The translations under genes were made by a program, and so were the position numbers. A DNA stretch of 20,966 nt from Alphaproteobacteria bacterium (lineage in GTDB: Bacteria; Pseudomonadota; Alphaproteobacteria; ATCC43930; CGMCC-115725). The notes below the pieces were generated by a model. It was given only the letters and a program-made list of their open reading frames with translations. It was not told the DNA's origin and did no database searches. Below, piece by piece: positions 14,149 to 20,818 of the stretch. Positions within the stretch are counted from its first letter, which is position 1; the number at the start of each line of letters is the position of its first letter. The DNA lies in contig JAGWIH010000006.1 of NCBI GenBank assembly GCA_028866355.1, positions 1-20,966 of the forward strand. The letters run 5' to 3'.

Positions 14149-16110
14149 TCAGGGCGTTGCTGCGTTGGCCTTCTGCACCGCCGGACCGGTGCCGGTCTGA
14201 ATCGTCTGCTGAAGTTGTGCCGCCCGTGCCTGCGCTTTCTTGAGATCGCCCGGATTCAGCGCGCCGGCGAGGTGATCGCGCCGTTGCGCCGCGCCCTGGT
14301 CGCCGCGCGCGGCCGCCGCGGCGTACCACGCGTAGGCTTCGACCAACGATTGCGGCACGCCTTCGCCGCGCTCGTAGAGCAGGCCGAGATTGAACTGGGC
14401 GTTGATGACGCCGGCCGCAGCGGCGCGGCGGAACCAACGCGCCGCCTCCTGAATATTCTGTTGCACGCCGGCGCCGTTCGAGTAGGCAACGCCGAGGTTG
14501 AAGGCGGCGTTGGCGTTACCTTGCTCCGCGGCTTTTTCGTACCACGTCACGGCTTGCGCCGGATCGCGTTGAACGCCCATGCCCTCGCTGTACATCACGG
14601 CGACGTTGTACTGCGCTTCGGCAACACCGCCATCGGCGGCGGCTTTGAAGAGTTGCGCAGCGTGCGCGTAATCCTGCTTCACGCCTTGCCCGAGCGCGTA
14701 CAGCACGCCCAACCGATATTCGGCGACCGGGTCGCCGGTCTTGGCGCGCTGTTCGAGCCAAGCGGCGAGTTTGGCGGGATCCTTCGGAACGTTGGCATCG
14801 GCGGCTTGGCGGGCGGCGGCGCTCGCGGCCGCCTCGGCCGTCTGGGTCACTTTCTCGGGCGTCGGCTTAGCGGCGACGACCTTGCGCGTTGGCAGCGGCG
14901 GCGGCAGGGCCGGCGTGGCGGTAACGGTCGCCGCCGGCTGTTCGGGTACGGCGGCAGCCGGCGGCTGCATCGCGATGGGCGCGGGCATCGGCGCTGCGGC
15001 GATCGGCGCGGGAGCCGGGGTGGGGACTGAGGCGGTCATGGGCGGCGGCGGTGGCGGTGAATTCTCCGGCGACACCAGCGACGGCGGCAGCAGCGCGCCG
15101 TTGTCATTTTCCGAGGCCGGCGGCGTCGCGGTCGGCGAATTCGACAGTGCAGCAACCGACGGCAACGGCGCCGGGGTCGGCGTCACCGCTCGCGATGTAA
15201 CCGGCGACAGGGCGGCTTGGGGCGACATGGTCGTCGGCCCCTTCGCTGGCGGCGACACCATGGCGCTTTCGACCGATTCCAAATGACTGAGGCGGCCTGA
15301 GATGAATCGTTGCGCGCCGATGGCGCCAAAGGCGACGGCGAGCGCGACGCCAACCGCGATCAGCAGCGGCCGACGCGAACGCCGCGTGCGGATCGGGTTA
15401 CGCAGTTCGAGCGGCTCGCGCGTGTCAAATCCGGCGTCGGTGTCGACCGGCACATACGGTTCGCTCTCAAGATTTTCGCCAAACGCCGGCCACGGCGCGC
15501 CGGCACGTGCCGGTCGCTCTTCGTGGGCACGCCAATCGGCGACTTCGGTGGCGAACGCGGCGGCGCGACGCTTGGAGTCGCGTGCCCGTTCGAGCGGCGA
15601 CGGTTGTGGCGCAGCGAAATTCTCAGGCGGTGCGGCGGCTGGCCGCGGCGTTTCGAAGACCGGCGCGGGCGGCATCATGCCGCCGAACGAGACTTCGCCG
15701 ACAGTCGGCACAGCGGGACTTGGCATCGGCGGTGGTGCTGGTGGCGCGAAATGAGTCGGTGCCGGCATCGCCGGCGGCGCTTCGGGGCGGGGCTGCCGCG
15801 CGCGGGCCATGAGCTCGGCGAGCGCGGCACCGGCGCCGCTGGGCGCTGGCGCCGACGGAATCTGGGGCATCAACGGCGGCGGCATGGTCGGATGCAACGG
15901 CGCGATCGGCCGTGACGGCTCGACGAACACCGGTGCGGGCGGCGCGACGGGCGCAGCCGGTACGAAATAATCGGGGCAAGCGCGGCGAATGGCGCGCTCG
16001 AGCCATGCACTCACAGGAATGCCGGCGATCCGCGCGGCTCGCTCGGCGAGCAGCCGCAGGGTTGGGTCGACGTCCATGTCGGACCAGCTAGCAGGCGATT
16101 CGCGCATCAT
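14149..16110 (-). CDS. PodJ-like single-pass membrane protein with Sel1 repeats
   Basis: This 653-residue protein has four visible parts. Residues 9-44 form a short motif (W9, P16, R19, AAR at 25-27, AG at 29-30, P32, S34, WL at 36-37). It resembles the N-terminus of the polar organiser PodJ and of the neighbouring ParB-like protein. Residues 50-245 are a proline/alanine-rich, probably disordered, cytoplasmic region. After the basic stretch RTRRSRR, residues 248-270 form a transmembrane helix, so the C-terminus should be periplasmic. A second Pro-rich linker (285-420) leads to four Sel1-like repeats (about 459-602; for example AEYRLGVLYALGQGV, AQYNVAVMYSEGMGV). This architecture (cytoplasmic tail, one TM, periplasmic Sel1) is that of PodJ, but without its long coiled coil. 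Its ATG overlaps the ParB-like stop by four bases (ATGA), so the pair is translationally coupled. Function unknown; polar or septal scaffold inferred. Confidence 0.8.
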   Translation of the reverse strand: MMRESPASWSDMDVDPTLRLLAERAARIAGIPVSAWLERAIRRACPDYFVPAAPVAPPAPVFVEPSRPIAPLHPTMPPPLMPQIPSAPAPSGAGAALAELMARARQPRPEAPPAMPAPTHFAPPAPPPMPSPAVPTVGEVSFGGMMPPAPVFETPRPAAAPPENFAAPQPSPLERARDSKRRAAAFATEVADWRAHEERPARAGAPWPAFGENLESEPYVPVDTDAGFDTREPLELRNPIRTRRSRRPLLIAVGVALAVAFGAIGAQRFISGRLSHLESVESAMVSPPAKGPTTMSPQAALSPVTSRAVTPTPAPLPSVAALSNSPTATPPASENDNGALLPPSLVSPENSPPPPPPMTASVPTPAPAPIAAAPMPAPIAMQPPAAAVPEQPAATVTATPALPPPLPTRKVVAAKPTPEKVTQTAEAAASAAARQAADANVPKDPAKLAAWLEQRAKTGDPVAEYRLGVLYALGQGVKQDYAHAAQLFKAAADGGVAEAQYNVAVMYSEGMGVQRDPAQAVTWYEKAAEQGNANAAFNLGVAYSNGAGVQQNIQEAARWFRRAAAAGVINAQFNLGLLYERGEGVPQSLVEAYAWYAAAAARGDQGAAQRRDHLAGALNPGDLKKAQARAAQLQQTIQTGTGPAVQKANAATP

Positions 16111-17045
16111 GGGCGTTGAGCTCCTGGCACGGCGGCGATGCGCCGCAGGGCCTCATCGACGCCGGCCTGATCGGACAACATCTGGTCGGCGGCGCGTTCG
16201 GGATCGGGCGCGTCGAGCAACGCGTAGGTCTGCGCCGATGACAAGCGGCCGGCGACGATCAGGCCGCGCAGCCGGGGCGACAGTCCGAGAAGCCGTAGCG
16301 TGCGCACGACGTGAGTCATGTCGCGACCGATCGCGCCGCACACGACGCGAGGATCGAGTGAGAATTCGGTCAGCAGGCGCAAATAGGCGCGCGCTTCATC
16401 GACGGGCGACAGCGTGCCTTCGCCGAGATTTTCGGTGAGCGACGCAAGGACGGCTTCGGGATCGGCGAGAGTGATGACCACGATCGGAATCTGCGCCAAA
16501 CCCAGACGCTTGGCGGCGCGCCAGCGGCGCCGGCCCGCTATGATCTCGAAGCGGCCATCGCTGCCGGATTTGCGGCGCGCCAGAATCGGCTGACGCAATC
16601 CTTCGCGGGCGATCGTCGCGACGAGGGCTTCCGGCGCATCGGCCTCGTCGCCGCGGACGCCGACATTGCCGGGCTCAAGCGCCAGCGGCGACACCATGAT
16701 CGTGGTCGCGTCGAGCGCCGGGCCCTGGGCGGCAGGTTCCGGCATCAGTTGCGGGTAAGTCGGCGCCATCGGCACGACCGGCTGCGGTATCGGCATCGCC
16801 GCACGCGGCGGCGCGGTGGGACGAATCGGCAGCGGCTGAACGACGGCACGCGGTTGCGGTGTCGGTGGTGGCGCGACGGCGCGCGGCGCGACGCCCAACG
16901 TGACGCCTTCAGCGGCGGCAGTTTCGGCGATCAAACGCCCGAGCCATTGTGAGAGCGGCGCGCCGGCACGCCGGGCCGCACCGTCGGCGGCAGTGCGCGC
17001 TTCGGGGGAAAGCTGGTCGAATTGCCAGAGAGCAGATGCCGTCAC
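16107..17045 (-). CDS. ParB-like DNA-binding protein with PodJ-type N-terminal motif
   Basis: The 312-residue protein has a ParB/Spo0J-type core. Residues 114-210 form the N-terminal ParB domain (IMVSPLALEPGN; ALVATIAREGLRQPILAR; EIIAGRRRWRAAKRLG; LTENLGEG). Residues 215-280 form the helix-turn-helix domain (LDPRVVCGAIGRDMTHVVRTLRLL..). The C-terminal dimerisation domain is very short. Two nucleotide-pocket motifs deviate from consensus: GERRxRA is GRRRWRA at 171-177, and ENxQRE is ENLGEG at 205-210. Ahead of the core lies a motif (W7, P14, R17, AAR at 23-25, AG at 27-28, P30, S32, WL at 34-35), then a Pro-rich linker at 52-105. The start is GTG 17045, with AAGGAG eight bases upstream. It is first in an operon with the Sel1 membrane protein. 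This is not the usual chromosomal ParB, since no parA or parS is seen here. Confidence 0.82.
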   Translation of the reverse strand: MTASALWQFDQLSPEARTAADGAARRAGAPLSQWLGRLIAETAAAEGVTLGVAPRAVAPPPTPQPRAVVQPLPIRPTAPPRAAMPIPQPVVPMAPTYPQLMPEPAAQGPALDATTIMVSPLALEPGNVGVRGDEADAPEALVATIAREGLRQPILARRKSGSDGRFEIIAGRRRWRAAKRLGLAQIPIVVITLADPEAVLASLTENLGEGTLSPVDEARAYLRLLTEFSLDPRVVCGAIGRDMTHVVRTLRLLGLSPRLRGLIVAGRLSSAQTYALLDAPDPERAADQMLSDQAGVDEALRRIAAVPGAQRP

Positions 17046-17063
17046 GGACCTGGCTCCTTAAAC

Positions 17064-17095
17064 CGTCGCTATTAGTTAAATCGTCGCCATTAATT
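17064..17095 (-). repeat. Direct repeats in the ParB-like operon leader
   Basis: Two copies of a 14-base unit, CGTCGC(T/C)ATTA(G/A)TT, lie at 17064-17077 and 17082-17095. They match at 12 of 14 positions with an 18-base period. They lie just upstream of the Shine-Dalgarno of the ParB-like gene and could be an operator or an autoregulatory site for that protein. Confidence 0.45.
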
Positions 17096-17098
17096 GCG

Positions 17099-17133
17099 TC
17101 TATAAGACAATTTAATGGTTAATGCTCCGTTAC
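17099..17133 (-). promoter_or_regulatory. CtrA-like box and candidate -10 of the ParB-like/Sel1 operon
   Basis: On the minus strand GTAA-N7-TTAACCAT (17133-17115) matches the CtrA full site TTAA-N7-TTAAC with one mismatch, and includes the TTAACCAT half-site exactly. Twelve bases after TTAACC lies TATAGA (17104-17099), a 4/6 -10 box, while no -35 consensus is present. This is the layout of CtrA-activated promoters, where CtrA replaces -35 recognition. It places transcription start near 17092. Confidence 0.5.
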
Positions 17134-17146
17134 CGGCTTGCACAAT

Positions 17147-17164
17147 AAGTACCTGAAGTACCTG
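17147..17164. repeat. Perfect 9-base tandem repeat
   Basis: AAGTACCTG occurs twice in immediate succession (17147-17155 and 17156-17164) in the control region between the ParB-like operon and the zapA operon. It could be an operator half-site pair or a chance duplication. Confidence 0.35.
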
Positions 17165-17170
17165 CCTGCG

Positions 17171-17200
17171 TTGACGTTTCGTTTACAAACCGCCTAGAGT
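17171..17200 (+). promoter_or_regulatory. Candidate promoter of the zapA operon with GANTC in the -10 box
   Basis: TTGACG (17171-17176, 5/6) is followed after 18 bases by TAGAGT (17195-17200, 4/6). A GAGTC methylation site at 17197-17201 overlaps the -10. The predicted start near 17207 gives a leader of about 20 bases containing GGGGGA ahead of GTG 17228. Control through CcrM methylation (and GcrA) is inferred from this overlap. Confidence 0.5.
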
Positions 17201-17227
17201 CGCCGCATCACCTTGGGGGACCGACGC

Positions 17228-17413
17228 GTGGGGCGACTAGAACAGGCGGCCGGCCGGCTGGAACAGGCGGTGGTTCGCCTCGAATCGGCGGTTGCCAATG
17301 TTTCCGGGCGGGCCGCGGCGCGCCCCGGATCGTCTGCAAGCAGACCCCCGGCTGACGTGGCGGCACGGATCGACGCGGTGATCAGCCGTCTTGACCGGGT
17401 GTTGGAGGGCTGA
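17228..17413 (+). CDS. Small coiled-coil protein (DUF4164-like)
   Basis: This is a 61-residue protein of unknown function, first in the zapA operon. The N-terminal half is a heptad-type repeat (RLEQAAGRLEQAVVRLESAV) predicted to form a coiled coil. A short Pro/Ala/Arg-rich linker and a second amphipathic helix (AARIDAVISRLDRVLEG) follow. The position directly ahead of zapA and the coiled-coil character suggest the DUF4164 family, but the match is by context and pattern only. GTG 17228 is chosen because GGGGGA lies seven bases upstream; a TTG at 17213 is also in frame. Its TGA shares one base with the zapA ATG, implying coupled translation and perhaps joint action at the division site. Confidence 0.65.
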   Translation: MGRLEQAAGRLEQAVVRLESAVANVSGRAAARPGSSASRPPADVAARIDAVISRLDRVLEG

Positions 17414-17754
17414 TGCCGCAAGTGACGGTCGCCATCAACGGTCGCTCCTACATCATCGCCTGCGAGCCCGGCGAGGAAGACCGCGTGCGTCAACTTGGCC
17501 GCAGCATCGACGCCAAAGTCGTCGGTTTCGCCAAGGATGCGCCGCACGCCGGCGAAGCCCGGCTGCTGGTGATGGCGGCTCTGTTGCTGGCTGACGAATT
17601 GAGCGAGGCACGCGAGACGCTTCGGCGCGCGCGCACGCCGTCCAACGGCCCGCCGGCAGCCGCCGCCGACGAAGAGGCGCTGGCCGATGGCATCGAGCGG
17701 CTGGCGTTGCGCATCGAAACGGTTGCAGCGCGTCTCGAAGCGACCCAATTATAG
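17413..17754 (+). CDS. zapA: Cell division protein ZapA
   Basis: ZapA binds FtsZ and cross-links protofilaments in the Z ring. The 113-residue protein has the ZapA pattern: V.I.GR.Y.I.C..G.E.RV..L at the N-terminus (TVAINGRSYIIACEPGEEDRVRQLGRSIDAKV). It is followed by the long helix ARLLVMAALLLADELSEARETL and a C-terminal coiled-coil helix (IERLALRIETVAARLEA). The ATG overlaps the upstream gene's stop by one base and has GGAGG four to five bases ahead. The 6S RNA gene begins within a few bases of its stop codon, and the likely 6S promoter lies in its last codons. Confidence 0.93.
   Translation: MPQVTVAINGRSYIIACEPGEEDRVRQLGRSIDAKVVGFAKDAPHAGEARLLVMAALLLADELSEARETLRRARTPSNGPPAAAADEEALADGIERLALRIETVAARLEATQL
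17723..17752 (+). promoter_or_regulatory. Candidate 6S RNA promoter inside the zapA 3' end
   Basis: TTGCAG (17723-17728) and AATTAT (17747-17752) are separated by 18 bases and would start transcription near 17759, exactly where the outer stem of 6S RNA begins. The elements are weak matches, so some 6S RNA may also come from processing of a zapA-fau transcript. Confidence 0.35.
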
Positions 17755-17757
17755 CGG

Positions 17758-17927
17758 ACGAGGATGGGGCTGCGCGGTGCGTTAGGCGCATGAAACCCCG
17801 GGGCCGATATCGACACCTCGGGGACTGTCCCTACCGGAGCCCTGGTTCCGGCATATGGTTCCCACCTGCGTTAGCGGGCCACGAGGGTTCGTCAAGGCCG
17901 ACGGCCGACGCGGCTCCATCCTCACCT
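17758..17927 (+). ncRNA. ssrS: 6S RNA
   Basis: 6S RNA mimics an open promoter and sequesters the sigma-70 holoenzyme of RNA polymerase. The roughly 170-base segment has the expected long closing stem: GAGGATGGGGCTGCG (17760-17774) pairs with CGCGGCTCCATCCTC (17909-17923) with one G-U. Inside are the GC-rich arms around CCTCGGGGACTGTCCC and the central region expected of the product-RNA template. The location between zapA and fau (ygfA) is the classic one; in E. coli ssrS is cotranscribed with ygfA. The ends are estimated from the stem. Confidence 0.85.
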
Positions 17928-17949
17928 TAATTTTCACGCCTTCCGCCGC

Positions 17950-18552
17950 ATGAACCGAAGCATCGCCGATATCGTCGCGCTGAAAGCGACCCTTCGCGCA
18001 CAGGCGCGCGAGCGCCGGTCGGTCGCCTATCGCGCCATCGGCGCGCAGGTCGCGGCGCAGCTGAGCAATTATCTGCCGGAGCTTTATCTGCCGTCGCAAT
18101 GCGTCGTCGCCGGTTACATTCAGCGCGGCTCCGAACTCGATCCGCTGCCGGCACTCACCTCGCTGCGCAATAGCGGCTATCGTTTGGCGATGCCGGTGGT
18201 TACGGCGAAGAATGCGCCGCTGATCTTTCGTGCTTGGACGCCAGGCGATCCGGCGACGCCGGATGCGCAGGGTCTGCCCGCGCCGCTGCCGTCGGCGACC
18301 GCGGTCGTACCGGCGGCTTTGTTCGTGCCCCTGGTGGCGTTCGACGGCAAAGGCCATCGCCTTGGCACCGGCGCCGGCTATTACGATCGCACGCTCCCCG
18401 GCTTGCGTGCGCAGAACGAAAAGCTGCTCGCTATCGGTTTGGCGTTCGCCGTGCAGCAGGAGCGCGAGCTGCCGCACGAGGACACCGACGTGCCGCTCGA
18501 TGCGGTCATTACCGAGCGCGGCGTGCACTGGTTCCGCGAACGCAAACGTTGA
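17950..18552 (+). CDS. fau: 5-formyltetrahydrofolate cyclo-ligase
   Basis: This enzyme uses ATP to convert 5-formyl-THF to 5,10-methenyl-THF in the folate pool. The 200-residue protein has an N-terminal basic segment (LKATLRAQARERR). The family motif GKGHRLGTGAGYYDRTL is at about 133-149, followed by IGLAFAVQQE and the terminal PLDAVITERG. The length is typical. No Shine-Dalgarno is seen before ATG 17950, which follows the 6S RNA end by about 23 bases, so translation may depend on how the 6S/fau transcript is processed. The ssrS-fau linkage is widely conserved. Confidence 0.94.
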   Translation: MNRSIADIVALKATLRAQARERRSVAYRAIGAQVAAQLSNYLPELYLPSQCVVAGYIQRGSELDPLPALTSLRNSGYRLAMPVVTAKNAPLIFRAWTPGDPATPDAQGLPAPLPSATAVVPAALFVPLVAFDGKGHRLGTGAGYYDRTLPGLRAQNEKLLAIGLAFAVQQERELPHEDTDVPLDAVITERGVHWFRERKR

Positions 18553-18562
18553 AAGTGTCGGT

Positions 18563-19405
18563 ATGAGATTATTGCTTTGTGGCGACGTGGTTGGGCGCGC
18601 GGGGCGCGACGCCGTCGTGGCGGAATTGCCGCGCCTGCGGCGTGCTTTCGGACTCGATCTCGTCGTGGTCAACGGCGAGAACGCAGCGCACGGCTTCGGC
18701 ATCACCGAGAATATCTGCGAGCAGCTTTACGCCGCCGGCTGCGACGTCATCACGACCGGCAACCATGTCTGGGATCGCCGCGAGATCATTCCCTATATCG
18801 CGAACGATCCGCGCCTTCTGCGACCGCTCAATTTTCCGGCCGGCACTCCGGGTCGCGGCCACGGCGTATTCGCGACGCGCGATGGACGTAAGGTCCTGGT
18901 GGCGAACGCCATGGCCCGCCTGTTCATGGACGCGATCGACGACCCGTTCGCGGCCGTCGGCAAGCTGCTCGACGAGCATCCGCTCGGCGCGGTCGATGCG
19001 ACGCTGATCGATTTCCACGGCGAGGCGACGTCGGAAAAGGCGGCCATGGGCTATTTCTGCGATGGCCGGGTCTCGGCGGTTTTGGGCACACACAGCCACG
19101 TGCCGGCGGCCGATCACCGCATTCTGCCGGCGGGCACCGCTTATATGAGCGACGTCGGCATGTGCGGCGACTACGATTCGGTGATCGGCATGCAAAGCGC
19201 CGGTGCGATCGCGCGCTTCGTCAAGAAGATGCCCGGCGAGCGGCTCCAGGTCGCCGACGGCGCGGCGACGGTCTGTGCGGCAGTCGTCGAGACCGACGAT
19301 GCCACCGGACTGGCGCGGCGCATCGCTCCGCTGCGAATCGGCGGAAAGCTGACACCGGCTTGGCCGCAAGAGTTGGAAACAACGCACGTGCTGTCGCCGT
19401 CATAG
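18563..19405 (+). CDS. TIGR00282-family metallophosphoesterase (YmdB-like)
   Basis: This is a calcineurin-like phosphoesterase; Bacillus YmdB hydrolyses 2',3'-cyclic nucleotides. The 280-residue protein shows the metal site. Asp8 is in LLLCGDVVGRAGR, Glu39 and Asn40 in VVNGENAAHGFG, Asn67 and His68 in TTGNHVWD. Later histidines are in DFHGEATSEK and GTHSHVPAAD, and the family block YMSDVGMCG follows. ATG 18563 is chosen because the catalytic N-terminus begins immediately; it starts 10 bases after the fau stop. Reading frames extend far upstream but only as a shadow of fau. The physiological substrate in this organism is unknown. Confidence 0.93.
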   Translation: MRLLLCGDVVGRAGRDAVVAELPRLRRAFGLDLVVVNGENAAHGFGITENICEQLYAAGCDVITTGNHVWDRREIIPYIANDPRLLRPLNFPAGTPGRGHGVFATRDGRKVLVANAMARLFMDAIDDPFAAVGKLLDEHPLGAVDATLIDFHGEATSEKAAMGYFCDGRVSAVLGTHSHVPAADHRILPAGTAYMSDVGMCGDYDSVIGMQSAGAIARFVKKMPGERLQVADGAATVCAAVVETDDATGLARRIAPLRIGGKLTPAWPQELETTHVLSPS

Positions 19406-19446
19406 CGCGCCGCGCCGCATTCCTGCCATATTGCGTCGGCTCAATG

Positions 19447-19478
19447 CCCGCGGGGGACGCGGGTCCACATGGTTGTGG
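19447..19478 (+). other. Two consecutive hairpins upstream of yebC
   Basis: CCCGCG-GGGGA-CGCGGG (19447-19463) is followed directly by CCACA-TGGT-TGTGG (19465-19478). They sit in the 126-base gap between the phosphoesterase gene and yebC. A TATGAT box at about 19490 could be part of a yebC promoter. No U tract follows either hairpin, so termination is uncertain; a leader structure is possible. Confidence 0.35.
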
Positions 19479-19531
19479 CTTCAACCGATATGATATGGTC
19501 GGGCGACCTCAGCTTGTCGCCGGAATGGCAG

Positions 19532-20278
19532 ATGGCCGGACATTCCCAATTCAAGAACATCATGCATCGCAAAGGCGCGCAGGACAAAAAGCGCGCCAAG
19601 ATCTTCACCAAGATCATCCGCGAACTGACCACGGCTGCCCGCGGCGGCTCGGCCGATCCCGAAACCAATCCGCGGCTGCGCGCAGCGGTCATCGCCGCTA
19701 AAGAGGCCAACATGCCGCGCGACACGATCGATCGCGCGATCAAGCGTGGTAGCGGCGGCGCCGATACCGAGAACTACGAGGAAGTGCGCTACGAAGGCTA
19801 CGGTCCCGGTGGGGTTGCGGTGATCGTCGAAGCGCTGACCGATAACCGCAATCGCACCGCAAGCGAGGTTCGCGCCGCCTTCGCCAAGGCTGGCGGCAAT
19901 CTCGGCGAAAGCAACAGTGTCAGTTTTCTGTTCGATCGCGTCGGTCAGGTGGTGTTTCCGGCAACGGTGGATTTCGATGCGCTGTTCGAAGCGGCGGTCG
20001 AGGCCGGCGCCGACGACGTCGAGATTCAGGGCGACGAGCGGGTCGTAACCTGCGCGCCCGACGATTTCCATGCCGTGCGCGATCGGCTCGAGCGCAAATT
20101 CGGCGCACCCAGCGCGGCGCGGCTGGTCTGGCGTCCGAAGACCAATGCACCGATCGGTCGCGACGATGCCGAAGCGTTGTTCAAGCTTCTCGAAACCCTG
20201 GAGGACAGCGACGACGTGCAGAGCGTGTTCGCCAATTTCGAAGTGTCCGATGACATCATGGCGCGGTTGAGCGCGTGA
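19532..20278 (+). CDS. yebC: YebC/PmpR-family protein
   Basis: This 248-residue protein begins with the invariant MAGHSQFKNIMHRKGAQDKK. Other family blocks are present: NPRLRAAVIAAKEANMP, YEGYGPGGVAVIVEALTDNRNRT, an acidic middle (ALFEAAVEAGADDVE) and VQSVFANFEV near the end. YebC proteins were long annotated as transcriptional regulators; more recent work links the family to relief of ribosome stalling at proline-rich stretches. ATG 19532 is fixed by the MAGHSQF start. The gene precedes ruvC-ruvA, the usual alphaproteobacterial order. Confidence 0.96.
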   Translation: MAGHSQFKNIMHRKGAQDKKRAKIFTKIIRELTTAARGGSADPETNPRLRAAVIAAKEANMPRDTIDRAIKRGSGGADTENYEEVRYEGYGPGGVAVIVEALTDNRNRTASEVRAAFAKAGGNLGESNSVSFLFDRVGQVVFPATVDFDALFEAAVEAGADDVEIQGDERVVTCAPDDFHAVRDRLERKFGAPSAARLVWRPKTNAPIGRDDAEALFKLLETLEDSDDVQSVFANFEVSDDIMARLSA

Positions 20279-20308
20279 GTTCGTCGGACCGCGGTCGCTG
20301 ATCGAATC

Positions 20309-20818
20309 ATGCGGCTCATCGGACTCGATCCCGGTCTGCGCCGCACCGGCTGGGGCGTCATCGACGTCGAGGGCAACCGTTTGCATCATGTCGCGTGCGG
20401 TGTCGTCGCTGTCGCCGACACCGGCACACTGGCGCAGCGGCTCGCTGAATTGTTTCGCGGCCTCACTGCGGTGCTCGACCGCTATACGCCGGAGGCGGCC
20501 GCCGTCGAGGAGACATTCGTCAACCGCAACGCCGCGTCGACTTTGAAATTGGGCGTGGCGCGTGGCGTCGTTTTGCTCGTCCCGGCCGAGCGCGGATTGC
20601 CCGTGCATGAATATCCCGCGAACGTGATCAAGAAGTCGGTGGTCGGATTTGGCCATGCCGAGAAGCGCCAGATCGCCTTGATGGTGGGCAAGCTGCTGCC
20701 GGGCGCCCAGGCATCGGCCGATGCGGCCGACGCGTTGGCGGTCGCCATCTGCCATGCGCATCATGCAGGCAGCGCACGCGCCTGGGCCGGCCGCGTGCTC
20801 GCCAACGAGGTACGATGA
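20309..20818 (+). CDS. ruvC: Crossover junction endodeoxyribonuclease RuvC
   Basis: RuvC resolves Holliday junctions by paired nicking and works with the RuvAB branch-migration motor. The 169-residue protein starts MRLIGLDPGLRRTGWGV. The four acidic catalytic residues are visible: Asp7 in GLDPG, Glu67 in VEETF, and Asp138 and Asp141 in ADAADALAVAICH. The start ATG lies 30 bases after the yebC stop. Its TGA overlaps the ruvA start, so the two are coupled. Confidence 0.97.
   Translation: MRLIGLDPGLRRTGWGVIDVEGNRLHHVACGVVAVADTGTLAQRLAELFRGLTAVLDRYTPEAAAVEETFVNRNAASTLKLGVARGVVLLVPAERGLPVHEYPANVIKKSVVGFGHAEKRQIALMVGKLLPGAQASADAADALAVAICHAHHAGSARAWAGRVLANEVR

Noticed and set aside
14850..15900. 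GC-rich triplet-like repeats that look like tandem repeats
   Set aside because: They are the codons of the two proline/alanine-rich linkers of the Sel1 protein, irregular in length and not a true DNA repeat array.
17782..18705. 307-codon minus-strand frame across 6S RNA, fau and the phosphoesterase
   Set aside because: It covers an RNA gene and two conserved proteins, and its translation is Arg/Ala-rich without motifs.
19481..20764. 427-codon open frame on the minus strand opposite yebC and ruvC
   Set aside because: It spans two unmistakable genes on the other strand and has no family signature or plausible start; a compositional shadow.
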